A DNA stretch of 64,000 bases from Pseudobutyrivibrio ruminis CF1b (GTDB lineage Bacteria; Bacillota; Clostridia; Lachnospirales; Lachnospiraceae), in assembly GCF_000424005.1 (NCBI RefSeq), contig NZ_KE384121.1:84182-148181 (forward strand). Reading direction: 5' to 3'. The notes beneath the pieces are model-generated. The model was not told the DNA's origin, did no database searches, and saw nothing but the letters and a program-made list of their open reading frames with translations. Of the stretch, positions 45,516 to 53,722 are shown in pieces. Every line of letters begins with the position of its first letter. Position 1 is the first letter of the stretch. A program made the translations under genes and the position numbers.

Positions 45516-46268
45516 CTAACATATCTCCATAAAATACCTGCAGTCTCCATCTTCCTGATAATACTGGAAGGTGAATCCCAATTTCTCTAATAACCTTCTG
45601 CTTGCAGTGTTTGCCGGGTCGCATCTGGCTATGAGACTTTTCATGCCATATTCATCCCTTGCAAGCTGAACTATTTTAGAGCATACCTCATAGGCCAGTC
45701 CCTGTTTCCAGCGGTCTGAGGAAATGCAAAAGCCTAACTCGGCCTGTCCCTCCTCAGTGCAGGTCTCACGAACCTCTATGCCTGCCCTGCCAATAAGTTC
45801 ATTAGTAATTGTATCATAAATCAACCACATTCCAAAGCCATATAACTTATAAATATAGTCGATATAATTCTGCTCATATGCCTTCTCCGCCTCATAATCA
45901 AAAAGAGGCTCCATATACTCTGTCATCCCAGGTTTATTGTAAAGAGCCACCAGGTCATCCAAATCTTCCATGGAAAACTCTCTGATATAAGTACGGGCTG
46001 TCTTTACTATATCCCAGGGTATTCCTTTGCATCTGCGGTAGATGTTTTCAAAATCCTCATCCTCTACCTCATCTACATCCAATAGCAGATGATCACATTC
46101 CAAACCTGTAATTTCATCATGTTCATAACCTGCCACAGGAATCTGGCGATTTAGGCACTCATCAAGAACAGCCTGGCTGTCCGAGAGTACAAGAACTCCC
46201 TCCGGATAGTCAGGCTGTAAATCATCTAGCTTATTAACTTTGATAGTTCTTTCAAGATAACTTGCCAC
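45516..46268 (-). CDS. GNAT acetyltransferase with N-terminal extension
   Basis: 250 residues. The GNAT fold occupies about 90-250 (YIREFSMEDLDDLVALYNKP, AELGFCISSDRWKQGLAYEV, RCDPANTASRRLLEKLGF). The first 85 residues (VLVLSDSQAVLDECLNRQIP and following) look like a small Rossmann/HAD-like piece, unusual for this family. It overlaps the metallopeptidase by one base. The substrate is unknown. Confidence 0.85.
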   Translation of the reverse strand: MASYLERTIKVNKLDDLQPDYPEGVLVLSDSQAVLDECLNRQIPVAGYEHDEITGLECDHLLLDVDEVEDEDFENIYRRCKGIPWDIVKTARTYIREFSMEDLDDLVALYNKPGMTEYMEPLFDYEAEKAYEQNYIDYIYKLYGFGMWLIYDTITNELIGRAGIEVRETCTEEGQAELGFCISSDRWKQGLAYEVCSKIVQLARDEYGMKSLIARCDPANTASRRLLEKLGFTFQYYQEDGDCRYFMEIC

Positions 46269-46969
46269 TAATCTCTTCTCCTGCCATTAACGATGTATAC
46301 CATTCTGAGCAACTGAAGAATTGTAGTAAATAATGCTGCAACATATGTAAGAGCTGCCGCCTGTAATACCTTAGTGGCACCTGCATGCTCCTCACCCTCT
46401 AAAATACGATCCTGCTCCAAAATGCGGAGTGCTCTTGCACTGGCATCAAACTCTACTGGAAGTGTGATGAGCTGGAAAGCTACTACGAAAGTGAAAAGGA
46501 AAATACCAACCTGAGCAAGTGGTGTATATCCAAGGATAAAACCAAGTAAAATAACTGGCCATGAAACCCATGAACCTATATTTGCAAGTGGCACCGATGC
46601 TGAACGAAGCTTAAGTGGCGCATATCCTTCCTGATGCTGGATGGCATGACCACACTCATGAGCTGCTACACCAAGAGCGGCTACGCTGGTCTGTCCATAA
46701 ACTGCATCGGAAAGGCGAAGCACTTTCTCAGTTGGAGAATAGTGATCAGTAAGATTTCCTCTGATTCTCTCTATTCTAACATCGTAAATACCTGCTGCAT
46801 GTAAAATATGTTCCGCCACTTCATTAGAAGTGATTCCTCTATAATTTCTGAGCTTGCTATATTTTGCGTATGTTCTTCTAACATTTAATGAAGCAAGTCC
46901 GCTGATAGCAGCTCCAATAAGTACTAAGATAACTGTCCAATCATACCCATATCCGTATCCGTAATACAT
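46268..46969 (-). CDS. YugP-like membrane zinc metallopeptidase
   Basis: 233 residues. An N-terminal membrane segment (DWTVILVLIGAAISGLASL) is followed by the zinc motif AAHECGHAIQHQEGY (HExxH), two central hydrophobic helices and a glutamate-bearing FDASARAL segment. It is first gene of a tight three-gene unit with the GNAT and AraC genes. The family role is not known to me. Confidence 0.88.
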   Translation of the reverse strand: MYYGYGYGYDWTVILVLIGAAISGLASLNVRRTYAKYSKLRNYRGITSNEVAEHILHAAGIYDVRIERIRGNLTDHYSPTEKVLRLSDAVYGQTSVAALGVAAHECGHAIQHQEGYAPLKLRSASVPLANIGSWVSWPVILLGFILGYTPLAQVGIFLFTFVVAFQLITLPVEFDASARALRILEQDRILEGEEHAGATKVLQAAALTYVAALFTTILQLLRMVYIVNGRRRD

Positions 46970-47060
46970 ATGTATCCTCCTAAAAAAGAATATTTATCTT
47001 CCTATAGTATAATTGTTTAAGCCCAAGATTACTAATAAAAAAAGTATAAAAGATTTATTA

Positions 47061-47086
47061 AAAAAGCCCCTGAATTAATCAGGGGC
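47061..47086 (-). terminator. Terminator of the DUF6273 gene
   Basis: GCCCCTGA-TTAAT-TCAGGGGC followed by TTTTTT on the minus strand, 20 bases after the stop. Confidence 0.88.
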
Positions 47087-47105
47087 ATAGCATTCATTAA
47101 TATAA

Positions 47106-48311
47106 TCAGTTCACATCTATTCGACAGGACATGGTATAAATCTTTCCGTTAGATTTCTTCATACGAACTGTTACATTGGCAGAGCCTTTTCCAACAGCTG
47201 TTACCTGCCCATTAGAATCTACCGTAAATACGTTAGCGTCCGAAGTGGTGTAAGTACAATTGTACTGTTTATCTGTGCTGTTCAGGTAGTCCATATCAAT
47301 TGCCACCTGGGCCACTCCTCCCGGTCGCATTGAATAATCTGAATCCTCAGGAAGATTTATATCACCTACGTTTGTACCATTGTTTGCGTAGGTTCTTGTG
47401 CTTGCGGCTTTAGTCTCTGTAGTTGTTGCAGTCCCGCTTGTTGTAGATGTTGTAGCTGATTTTGTACTTGTAGTTGTGGCAGCAGAGTCAGTTTTTGTGC
47501 CAGAAGACTTTTTATCCTTTGAACTGCTGTCGCTTGTATTCTCATCCACTTCTCCCAGCTTTACATTCATAGCTGGTCTGATTGAATCTCCAGCATAATA
47601 ATACATTCTATATATCAGCTTGTCCGTATCATTTCCAAACAATCCAAACGTAGGATCATCATAAGAATTAGTTCTCAGTGGGAACTGAAGAAGTGTTTCA
47701 TTCTTCATAGTGTCCTTATGGGTTGTGTACTCGTCACTTGAAAGGAAGAATACATAATCCGAGGTTGTTGTCTGGGAATTATATATCGCCATGTTAAGGG
47801 CGTTCTTTTGCTGGCCACCTACATATGCAGCGTCCATGGAAGTGTCATGGTAATAATTCATTATTGAATTCTTGGCATCCTGTTCAGAAAGAGTGGTCTT
47901 CTTAATCATTGCCCTCTCAGCATCATTGAAACATTCCTTGTAAAATGTCTGATTCAGCCAACCTCTCCAATAATTTTCAGACCATCTAACATATCCGGCT
48001 GCTGTTCCCTTTTGTTTAAACATCTGAGCGATAGCTGTCCTATAGTTTGTTACTGATTTAGAATTCAATGGTTTGCGGGTAGTAACCAAAGCCATCTTTG
48101 TTGTATCGTCATAGGTCAATATTGTCCATGACAAAATAGTGCCATCCAAGTGTCCAAATGCTATATCATCACCAACTGCATAAGTGGCATTTCCAGATCC
48201 TTTTTTCTTGGCTGCCTCAGCAGTTATCGGTGTCCCAATAAAAGATGCCAGCATCAAAACTGCCATACCCAATGCCATAATATTTTTCATATATAAATTG
48301 ATTTTTTTCAT
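47106..48311 (-). CDS. Secreted DUF6273 protein with C-terminal BIG2-like domain
   Basis: 401 residues from the ATG at 48311 (AGGGG six to seven bases upstream). A signal peptide ends near TAEAA. The DUF6273 region (about 35-240) has VGDDIAFGHLDGTILSWTIL, NYWRGWLNQTFYKECFNDAE and the closing SIRPAMNVKLG; such domains are common in clostridial exported proteins and have no known activity. A Ser/Thr-rich linker (245-305) and one BIG2-like domain (315-401) follow. It is monocistronic. Confidence 0.75.
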   Translation of the reverse strand: MKKINLYMKNIMALGMAVLMLASFIGTPITAEAAKKKGSGNATYAVGDDIAFGHLDGTILSWTILTYDDTTKMALVTTRKPLNSKSVTNYRTAIAQMFKQKGTAAGYVRWSENYWRGWLNQTFYKECFNDAERAMIKKTTLSEQDAKNSIMNYYHDTSMDAAYVGGQQKNALNMAIYNSQTTTSDYVFFLSSDEYTTHKDTMKNETLLQFPLRTNSYDDPTFGLFGNDTDKLIYRMYYYAGDSIRPAMNVKLGEVDENTSDSSSKDKKSSGTKTDSAATTTSTKSATTSTTSGTATTTETKAASTRTYANNGTNVGDINLPEDSDYSMRPGGVAQVAIDMDYLNSTDKQYNCTYTTSDANVFTVDSNGQVTAVGKGSANVTVRMKKSNGKIYTMSCRIDVN

Positions 48312-48498
48312 ACCCAACCCCTGTATATTTTTTCCAATAAATATCATATCTATAGTTCAAAACATTTATCGGCAATTCGTAATTTTACTTTATAGTCTTT
48401 TATGATTTTTTTGTAACTAATTCAAAGTATTGGTAATTGTAAATTGAACCCCCAGTTGATATACTGATTCTCAGTTTTCTAAATTTAAGGAGTATGAA

Positions 48499-49203
48499 AT
48501 GACAAAAAAAGATATGCTAAAATTGTTGCACAACGAAGAACCCGTTTTACGTGCAGAAATCACCGCTCTTTACTCAGTTTTAGATCACAAGCTGGGCTTA
48601 CATGGTGCAGATGTACCTATCACATTTGGAATGGACGAAAAGGCCTTAGGCTCATATCTCCCACCATCTTATGATAACGAAGAACAGTTTCAGTTCTCAC
48701 TTTTCTTCATTGGCTTCTGTATGAATGATCAGCTCACAAAGGCTGACAGAGTCAATCTCTACAAGCATGAATATGCCCACTACATGACAAGACACATTAG
48801 TATCCCAGAAAAATATAATTGGCAGCCAGGTGTACACGGCAGTGCATGGAAATACTGCTGCTCACTTATCGGAGCTATTCCATCTGATTACTATATTGAA
48901 AATGCAAGCATTCAGAAAATTGACTATGATTCAGTGTTAGAGCGCCCTAGCGTTGACCATAAGCAGGTGCAGATGCTTGATACATATCGCACACAGAAGA
49001 TGTATGCAAACATGGAAAATGCAAAGGTTAAATACGAAGTTGGTGATGTGGTTACACATCCTAAGTTTGGCGAAGGCACAGTTAAGGAAATAGAAAAACA
49101 GCCATCTTCAGTCCGACTTCACATCGCATTTGGTGACGAAGTAAAAGTCATTGACCAAAAATGGCTGGTAAAAACTCGCTATCAAAGAGTAGCCGATAGA
49201 TAA
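48499..49203 (+). CDS. SprT-like zinc metalloprotease with PcrA-type Tudor-like tail
   Basis: 234 residues, cytoplasmic. Residues about 90-125 hold LYKHEYAHYMTRH (HExxH) and HGSAWKYC with a third histidine, the spacing typical of SprT/Spartan-like proteases. The C-terminal 55 residues (YEVGDVVTHPKFGEGTVKEI) resemble the Tudor-like end of PcrA/UvrD helicases, which contacts RNA polymerase. Spartan-like enzymes cut DNA-protein crosslinks; that role here is inference. AAGGAG lies seven to eight bases before the ATG. It is a single gene on the plus strand. Confidence 0.65.
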   Translation: MTKKDMLKLLHNEEPVLRAEITALYSVLDHKLGLHGADVPITFGMDEKALGSYLPPSYDNEEQFQFSLFFIGFCMNDQLTKADRVNLYKHEYAHYMTRHISIPEKYNWQPGVHGSAWKYCCSLIGAIPSDYYIENASIQKIDYDSVLERPSVDHKQVQMLDTYRTQKMYANMENAKVKYEVGDVVTHPKFGEGTVKEIEKQPSSVRLHIAFGDEVKVIDQKWLVKTRYQRVADR

Positions 49204-49209
49204 TATAAC

Positions 49210-49300
49210 GCCTGTTACGCTCTCAAGCCTTGGTATACCCCGCTCAACTAACACGTTTCGCTAAGGTATTACCAAGAGCTTGATAGCTACAGGCTATTTT
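49210..49300 (+). terminator. Long hairpin after the SprT-like gene
   Basis: GCCTGT pairs with ACAGGC, GCT-C-TCAAGC with GCTTGA-T-AGC, CTTGGTA with TACCAAG, and TACC with GGTA. This makes a stem of about 27 bp with a 25-base loop, followed by TATTTTTTATTTTT. It is much longer than a usual terminator. Confidence 0.65.
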
Positions 49301-49801
49301 TTATTTTTCTATTTTTTCTAGCAGTTTTATTAACGTAGTCTCTAAATCTAATCCATGTTCATCTACGATAACATCTGCATACTTTTCATACAAAGGCACA
49401 CGCTCTTCATATAAAGACTTCAAATTTTGTCCATCTTTTAATACGACTCCACGTCCTTTCAGGCTTCCAAGTCTGCTATCAAGTGTTTCATAATCAAGCT
49501 TAAGGTATACTACAGTTCCGATTTCTTTTAAGTGTTCCATAGCTTCGGCGCCATAGATAACACTGCCACCAGTTGCAATGACTGTCTTATCCGTCTGTAT
49601 TCCCGCATTAACATCGTTTTCTATCTTCAGGAAACCATCAACACCTTCTTCAGCGATTATTTCCTTTAAAAGGCGTTTTTCGCGCTTCTGGATAAGTAAA
49701 TCCGCATCTACGAACTCATATCCCAATTTCTTTGCAAGAACAACTCCAAGAGTACTCTTTCCTACTCCAGGCATACCGATTAAAACAATGTTATTTTTCA
49801 T
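49301..49801 (-). CDS. aroK: Shikimate kinase
   Basis: 166 residues. Walker A GMPGVGKST, substrate motif FVDADLLIQ, ATGGSVIYG with the shikimate-binding glycines, and lid arginine near GRGVV. It phosphorylates shikimate in aromatic amino acid synthesis. It stands apart from other aro genes; the nearest upstream gene encodes a radical SAM protein 55 bases away. Confidence 0.88.
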   Translation of the reverse strand: MKNNIVLIGMPGVGKSTLGVVLAKKLGYEFVDADLLIQKREKRLLKEIIAEEGVDGFLKIENDVNAGIQTDKTVIATGGSVIYGAEAMEHLKEIGTVVYLKLDYETLDSRLGSLKGRGVVLKDGQNLKSLYEERVPLYEKYADVIVDEHGLDLETTLIKLLEKIEK

Positions 49802-49855
49802 GACAAATCCTCACTGATAAAAAATTTTAATCCGTATTATACCATATAAGTGTTG

Positions 49856-50953
49856 TTAATTCTGCTGCAAAATAGCCTCAACCTGATCACGCTTTTCAAA
49901 TAAAACGCATCCACCTACATGATCATCCATAAGGACGTCAGTATCCTGCAACACCTTGAAGAGTCTTGATGATATAGCACCTTTGAGAGATGCCTCTCTT
50001 ACATTAGTATCTGAGTATGGTGAGAATGGGCATGGTTCTGCTCCTCCATGAGAATTGATATGGAAGAATCCGCGGCCTGCTGCCACACATCCACCTGATG
50101 ACTTCTCATCTCCTGGGAATGAAATGAATACCATCTCCTCATACTTTTCTCTAAGTTCATCAATTCTTTCACGAAGCTTTATTTCCTGCTCCTCTGATAA
50201 TGCTAAATGCTTGCTCTCATCAGATACTGGAACATACTCTACATAGATTGCTGCCTTGCATCCATATCCACCAAGCATGGATACAAACTCGTCTGATAAA
50301 ACATCATCAAAATTCTCAGTAGTAACAGTGATAGAATTTCCGAAGATGAGATGCTTCTCCTTAAACTTTTCCATGTTGGAAATAAGCTTATCATAGATGC
50401 CCTCACCACGTCTGTTATCAGTAGCCTCCTTATGACCTTCGATACTCATGATAGGCACAAGGTTACGATTCTTATCAAACATCTTAAAGTACTCATCACT
50501 GATGAATACTCCATTTGTAAAAATGGGGAAAAGAATTTCCTTATATGATGCAGCTGATTGAATTACGTCTTTACGAAGTAATGGCTCACCACCTGCAAGA
50601 AGGATAAAGCTGATACCTAAATCTCGTGCTTCCTCAAAAATCTTGCCCCACTCTTCTCCAGACATCTGATCTACCGGAGCGCAGTCCTTTGTGGCCTCAT
50701 TCTGTCTAGAATAACAGCCTGCACAATGAAGGTTGCAGTTACTAGTGATAGAGGCAATCAAAAATGGAGGGACATGCAGTCCTTCCTCCTTATATTTCAG
50801 TCTTGTGTCTGATGCCTTCTTGGATGCTTTGGCAAAGCTTGCCATAAAGATACTTTCTGCTGGGTCCTTTAATGTAGCACGAAGAGCATCCTTAACAACT
50901 CGCTCTACACCTTTTGTCATGTAACTCTGAATGTCAAAATTTCTTTCTTTCAT
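49856..50953 (-). CDS. Radical SAM protein with SPASM-like C-terminus
   Basis: 365 residues. The cluster motif CNLHCAGC (C-x3-C-x2-C) near residue 73, AGGEPLLR and SIEGHKEATDNRRG fit the radical SAM barrel. C-terminal cysteines in GGCVAAGRGFF, EPCPFSPYSD and VGGCVLF suggest an auxiliary cluster. The first 65 residues are a helical leader. No peptide substrate gene is seen beside it. The reaction is unknown. Confidence 0.88.
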   Translation of the reverse strand: MKERNFDIQSYMTKGVERVVKDALRATLKDPAESIFMASFAKASKKASDTRLKYKEEGLHVPPFLIASITSNCNLHCAGCYSRQNEATKDCAPVDQMSGEEWGKIFEEARDLGISFILLAGGEPLLRKDVIQSAASYKEILFPIFTNGVFISDEYFKMFDKNRNLVPIMSIEGHKEATDNRRGEGIYDKLISNMEKFKEKHLIFGNSITVTTENFDDVLSDEFVSMLGGYGCKAAIYVEYVPVSDESKHLALSEEQEIKLRERIDELREKYEEMVFISFPGDEKSSGGCVAAGRGFFHINSHGGAEPCPFSPYSDTNVREASLKGAISSRLFKVLQDTDVLMDDHVGGCVLFEKRDQVEAILQQN

Positions 50954-51008
50954 TTTCTTACACTCACTTCTTTATTCTGATTATGCACCATTTAATTGCA
51001 TGTAACTA

Positions 51009-51036
51009 ATTATATCACCCAATTTTCCGATGTCAA
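51009..51036 (-). promoter_or_regulatory. Promoter of the radical SAM gene
   Basis: Minus-strand TTGACA (51031-51036), 16 bases, TATAAT (51009-51014), both perfect boxes, 56 bases before the ATG. Confidence 0.75.
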
Positions 51037-51194
51037 TATTATATATGACAGGGAATCATTATAAAGTTAAACTATGTAAACATTGTGTAAAATTGCGATG
51101 ATATATATCCAAAATCTTCATATTGGTATGGCATTATTTGAAAATGATGCTAGAATGGCGAGCGTGGTGATGATTATTTCGAGAGGGAAATAAA

Positions 51195-51902
51195 ATGGAT
51201 ATTAACTGCGGTAATTCTTCTTATGAAGATAATAGAACAGCGGAAGCAAAATTTAGAGATGCTTCCATTATTTTAGGAATTCTTTTATCAGGAGTAGGTG
51301 TCTGGGTGATTATTTATGCGCTCTGGGAACACCTTGGTCGACCAGTTCCGGTTTCATATATGGTCCAGGCCGTTGATTTACTTGGCATAGCCATGTGCCT
51401 TACTGCTTGGCGTTTTACAAGCTTCTCTGTTAAGGAACTTGGACTTTTTCCTGAAAATCCAAAGAAAGTAGCTATTGAAACTTTAATATTATGCGGAATA
51501 GCTTTTGTGATACTTGCTACTATTAAATTTGTTGGACAAATGTATGACCCTACTTTGTTCCAAACTGAAAGAGGCTTCTTTGATATTCGAAGATTTAACT
51601 TATATCAGATTTTCTACCTCTTTACAGCTTTCATTCAGGAATTCACAGCCCGAAGCATTATGCAGACTAACCTTCGAAGAGTTTGCGCCACCAGACATAA
51701 AACAATGTATGCCATAGTTCACGCGTCCGTTGTTTTTGCTGTATTCCATATTGAGTATGGTTTCTGGTTCATGATAGGAGCTGCTTTCCTCGGCGGTCTT
51801 TTAGGCGTTGTCTACGAAAAACAAAAGACAGTCTTAGGAGTTTGGATTATCCACTGGTTTCTTGGCGTAGCAGCATTCTTATTTGGAATTATAAATCAAT
51901 AA
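51195..51902 (+). CDS. CPBP-family intramembrane protease-like protein
   Basis: 235 residues with about six to seven membrane helices. The CPBP motifs read IQEFTARSIM (family EExxxR with the first Glu replaced by Gln), VVFAVFHIEYG (FxxxH) and IIHWFLG. Members include CAAX-type proteases and bacteriocin-immunity proteins. The changed motif leaves activity uncertain. AGAGGG lies upstream of the ATG at 51195. Confidence 0.85.
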   Translation: MDINCGNSSYEDNRTAEAKFRDASIILGILLSGVGVWVIIYALWEHLGRPVPVSYMVQAVDLLGIAMCLTAWRFTSFSVKELGLFPENPKKVAIETLILCGIAFVILATIKFVGQMYDPTLFQTERGFFDIRRFNLYQIFYLFTAFIQEFTARSIMQTNLRRVCATRHKTMYAIVHASVVFAVFHIEYGFWFMIGAAFLGGLLGVVYEKQKTVLGVWIIHWFLGVAAFLFGIINQ

Positions 51903-51907
51903 AAATA

Positions 51908-51941
51908 ATCCCAGGAGTTTTAAATTCTCCTGGGATTTTTA
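51908..51941. terminator. Bidirectional terminator between the CPBP and ldh genes
   Basis: ATCCCAGGAG and CTCCTGGGAT pair across nine bases, followed by TTTTAT on the plus strand. On the minus strand ATTATTTTT follows. It lies within 20 bases of both stops. Confidence 0.85.
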
Positions 51942-51956
51942 TTTGACGCATTCTTT

Positions 51957-52904
51957 TTATAAAACTTCGTCTATTACCTTTTTCAAAGTCGCTGCAGATG
52001 CCTTTAATGCCTCAACCTCTGAGTCACTCAGACTAATTGGCACTGTAGTCTCTACACCATTCTTACCAACGATTGCTGGCATACTGAGTGCCACATCAGA
52101 AATACCATAATTATCATGCTGGATACTTGAGACAGGTAAAATTGTCTTCTCATCACGCACTATAGCCTCGCAGATTCTACGAACTGACATTGCTATTCCG
52201 TAGTAAGTAGCACCCTTTTTCTCAATAATTCCATAAGCACTATTCTTTACGTTTTCAGCAATAGCCTTCATTGATGCCTCGTGCTCGAAATGACCTCTCA
52301 TCTCGCAGAAATCATTGATAGGTATACCGGAAACATTTGCACTGCTCCATGCAGCTATCTCACTGTCGCCATGCTCACCAATGATAAAAGCATGCACTGA
52401 GCGGCTATCGACCTGAAGATGCTCACCCAAAAGATATTTAAATCTTGCTGTATCGAGTGTTGTTCCTGAACCAAATACTCTATTCTCAGGATAACCTGAG
52501 AGCTGCTTTGCAGCATATGTAAGAATATCTACAGGGTTTGCAACTATAAGCATAATGGCATCTTTGTTTACCTCTGCAATCTGAGGAATGATAGATCCAA
52601 AGATTCCTACATTCTTCTTTACCAAATCAAGTCTTGTCTCACCTGGCTTCTGGCCTGCACCTGCAGTCACAATGATAAGATAAGCATCTGAAATATCCTT
52701 ATAATCGCCAGCATATATCTTCATAGGCTTTGCAAAAGGAAGTCCATGGCTGATATCAAGCGCCTCTCCTTCAGCCTTTTCCTTATTTGCATCTATTAAA
52801 ACCATCTCAGAAAAAAGACCGCTTTCCATAATTGCAAATGCCGAAGCTGCACCTACAAATCCACATCCAATTACTGCTACTTTTCTGTAATTTAAACCTG
52901 ACAT
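51957..52904 (-). CDS. ldh: L-lactate dehydrogenase
   Basis: 315 residues from MSGLNYRKVAVIGCG at 52904 (AGGAGG six bases upstream). NAD-binding GCGFVGAASAF, mobile-loop QKPGETRLDL, VANPVDILTYA, GSGTTLDTARF and the active-site GEHGDSE identify lactate rather than malate dehydrogenase. It reduces pyruvate to L-lactate in fermentation. A dyad AACAATTTGTT in its leader resembles one before pyk. Confidence 0.95.
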   Translation of the reverse strand: MSGLNYRKVAVIGCGFVGAASAFAIMESGLFSEMVLIDANKEKAEGEALDISHGLPFAKPMKIYAGDYKDISDAYLIIVTAGAGQKPGETRLDLVKKNVGIFGSIIPQIAEVNKDAIMLIVANPVDILTYAAKQLSGYPENRVFGSGTTLDTARFKYLLGEHLQVDSRSVHAFIIGEHGDSEIAAWSSANVSGIPINDFCEMRGHFEHEASMKAIAENVKNSAYGIIEKKGATYYGIAMSVRRICEAIVRDEKTILPVSSIQHDNYGISDVALSMPAIVGKNGVETTVPISLSDSEVEALKASAATLKKVIDEVL

Positions 52905-52922
52905 AACAAACCTCCTATCTAA

Positions 52923-52933
52923 AACAATTTGTT
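52923..52933. promoter_or_regulatory. AACAA-N-TTGTT dyad upstream of ldh
   Basis: An 11-bp inverted repeat 19 bases before the ldh ATG, matching the core of the pyk leader dyad. Confidence 0.4.
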
Positions 52934-53007
52934 GTCCTGAATACATAATAACATGTTTTGAATGTTTTTGTTAGTCTTATCTAACCTTGTATACAATTTT
53001 GTCCAAT

Positions 53008-53310
53008 CTAAATGTTTCTTCCTTGATACTGCACCGTTACAACTAGTATTCTCATCTTTTCTTCATCAATTCTAAATATAGCAATATAATTATCTATTAT
53101 TAATTGTTTATATCCTTTACTAGCATATCTACCAGCTGTCCTATCTTGATGCGACTCTGGGAATGTATCCAGACCAAGAATAGCCTTCTTTATTCTATCA
53201 ATCTGTCCTTTTGCATTTTCTGGAGACAACTTTTCATAAGCAATATAAGCATATATTTCTTCTGTATCCCTATACGCTCTTGGCATTAATTCTACAGTAT
53301 ACTTATTCAA
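53008..53310 (-). CDS. RelE/ParE-family toxin
   Basis: About 100 residues if started at the TTG at 53310, which overlaps the antitoxin end by eight bases and has GGAG ten bases upstream; an ATG at 53349 would add 13 unconserved residues. The fold is visible in YTVELMPRAYRDTEEIYAYI, LDTFPESHQDR, GYKQLIIDNYIAIFRI and ILVVTVQYQGRNI. Members inhibit gyrase or cleave mRNA. It forms a module with the Phd-type antitoxin just upstream. Confidence 0.88.
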   Translation of the reverse strand: MNKYTVELMPRAYRDTEEIYAYIAYEKLSPENAKGQIDRIKKAILGLDTFPESHQDRTAGRYASKGYKQLIIDNYIAIFRIDEEKMRILVVTVQYQGRNI

Positions 53311-53566
53311 AATACTTTTTCTCCAATTCTGCAAAAGCATCCTTTGCATCTATTGTCTTACCAGTTTCAGCAAACTCCTGCTCTGCCTCAAAAATAGCCT
53401 GATCTATACGATTTTCCCTTGCGAACTTCTCGTATAATTCTGCACTCATAACCACAAGATCACTATATCCATTTTTAGTAATAAAAATAGGTTCCTTTTG
53501 TCTATGTGCAATTTCTGATATTTCACTTGTATTTCTTAAATCTCTAATAGGCATGATTGTTGGCAT
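53303..53566 (-). CDS. Phd/YefM-family antitoxin
   Basis: 87 residues. The N-terminal DNA-binding part has IMPIRDLRNTSEISEIAH, and FITKNGYSDLVVMSAELYE is the family signature. The acidic C-terminal helix should wrap the toxin. AGGAGG precedes the ATG at 53566. A 14-bp palindrome in the promoter (53597-53610) is the likely self-operator. Confidence 0.92.
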   Translation of the reverse strand: MPTIMPIRDLRNTSEISEIAHRQKEPIFITKNGYSDLVVMSAELYEKFARENRIDQAIFEAEQEFAETGKTIDAKDAFAELEKKYFE

Positions 53567-53596
53567 AGTGTCTACCTCCTTTGTTAAACATATTGT

Positions 53597-53610
53597 AGCA
53601 TAATTATGCT
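53597..53610. promoter_or_regulatory. Operator palindrome of the Phd/ParE module
   Basis: AGCATAATTATGCT, a perfect palindrome, lies just upstream of a minus-strand TACAAT -10 box, 31 bases before the antitoxin ATG. Confidence 0.6.
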
Positions 53611-53667
53611 GCGTTGTATATATCTTTACTTAAAATCCTATTTTCTTACATATTGCTGTTTCAACCA

Positions 53668-53719
53668 GTGACAAATTGTCACCTCTGCAATTATTGGTCT
53701 CGACACAGGTCTCGACACG
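53668..53719. repeat. GTGACA-AAT-TGTCAC dyad and tandem 12-bp repeat
   Basis: A dyad at 53668-53682 matches the operator pair upstream of the neighbouring XRE gene. GGTCTCGACACA (53696-53707) is repeated as GGTCTCGACAC (53708-53718), ending just beyond the XRE gene stop. Confidence 0.5.
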
Positions 53720-53722
53720 CTA

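Noticed and set aside
49210-49294. Integron attC site
   Set aside because: A long imperfect hairpin is present, but the 3' end lacks the GTTRRRY core and no integrase or cassette array is nearby.
53311-53349. ATG start for the ParE-type toxin
   Set aside because: It would give a long overlap with the antitoxin and unconserved residues; the TTG at 53310 fits the fold and spacing better, though not proven.
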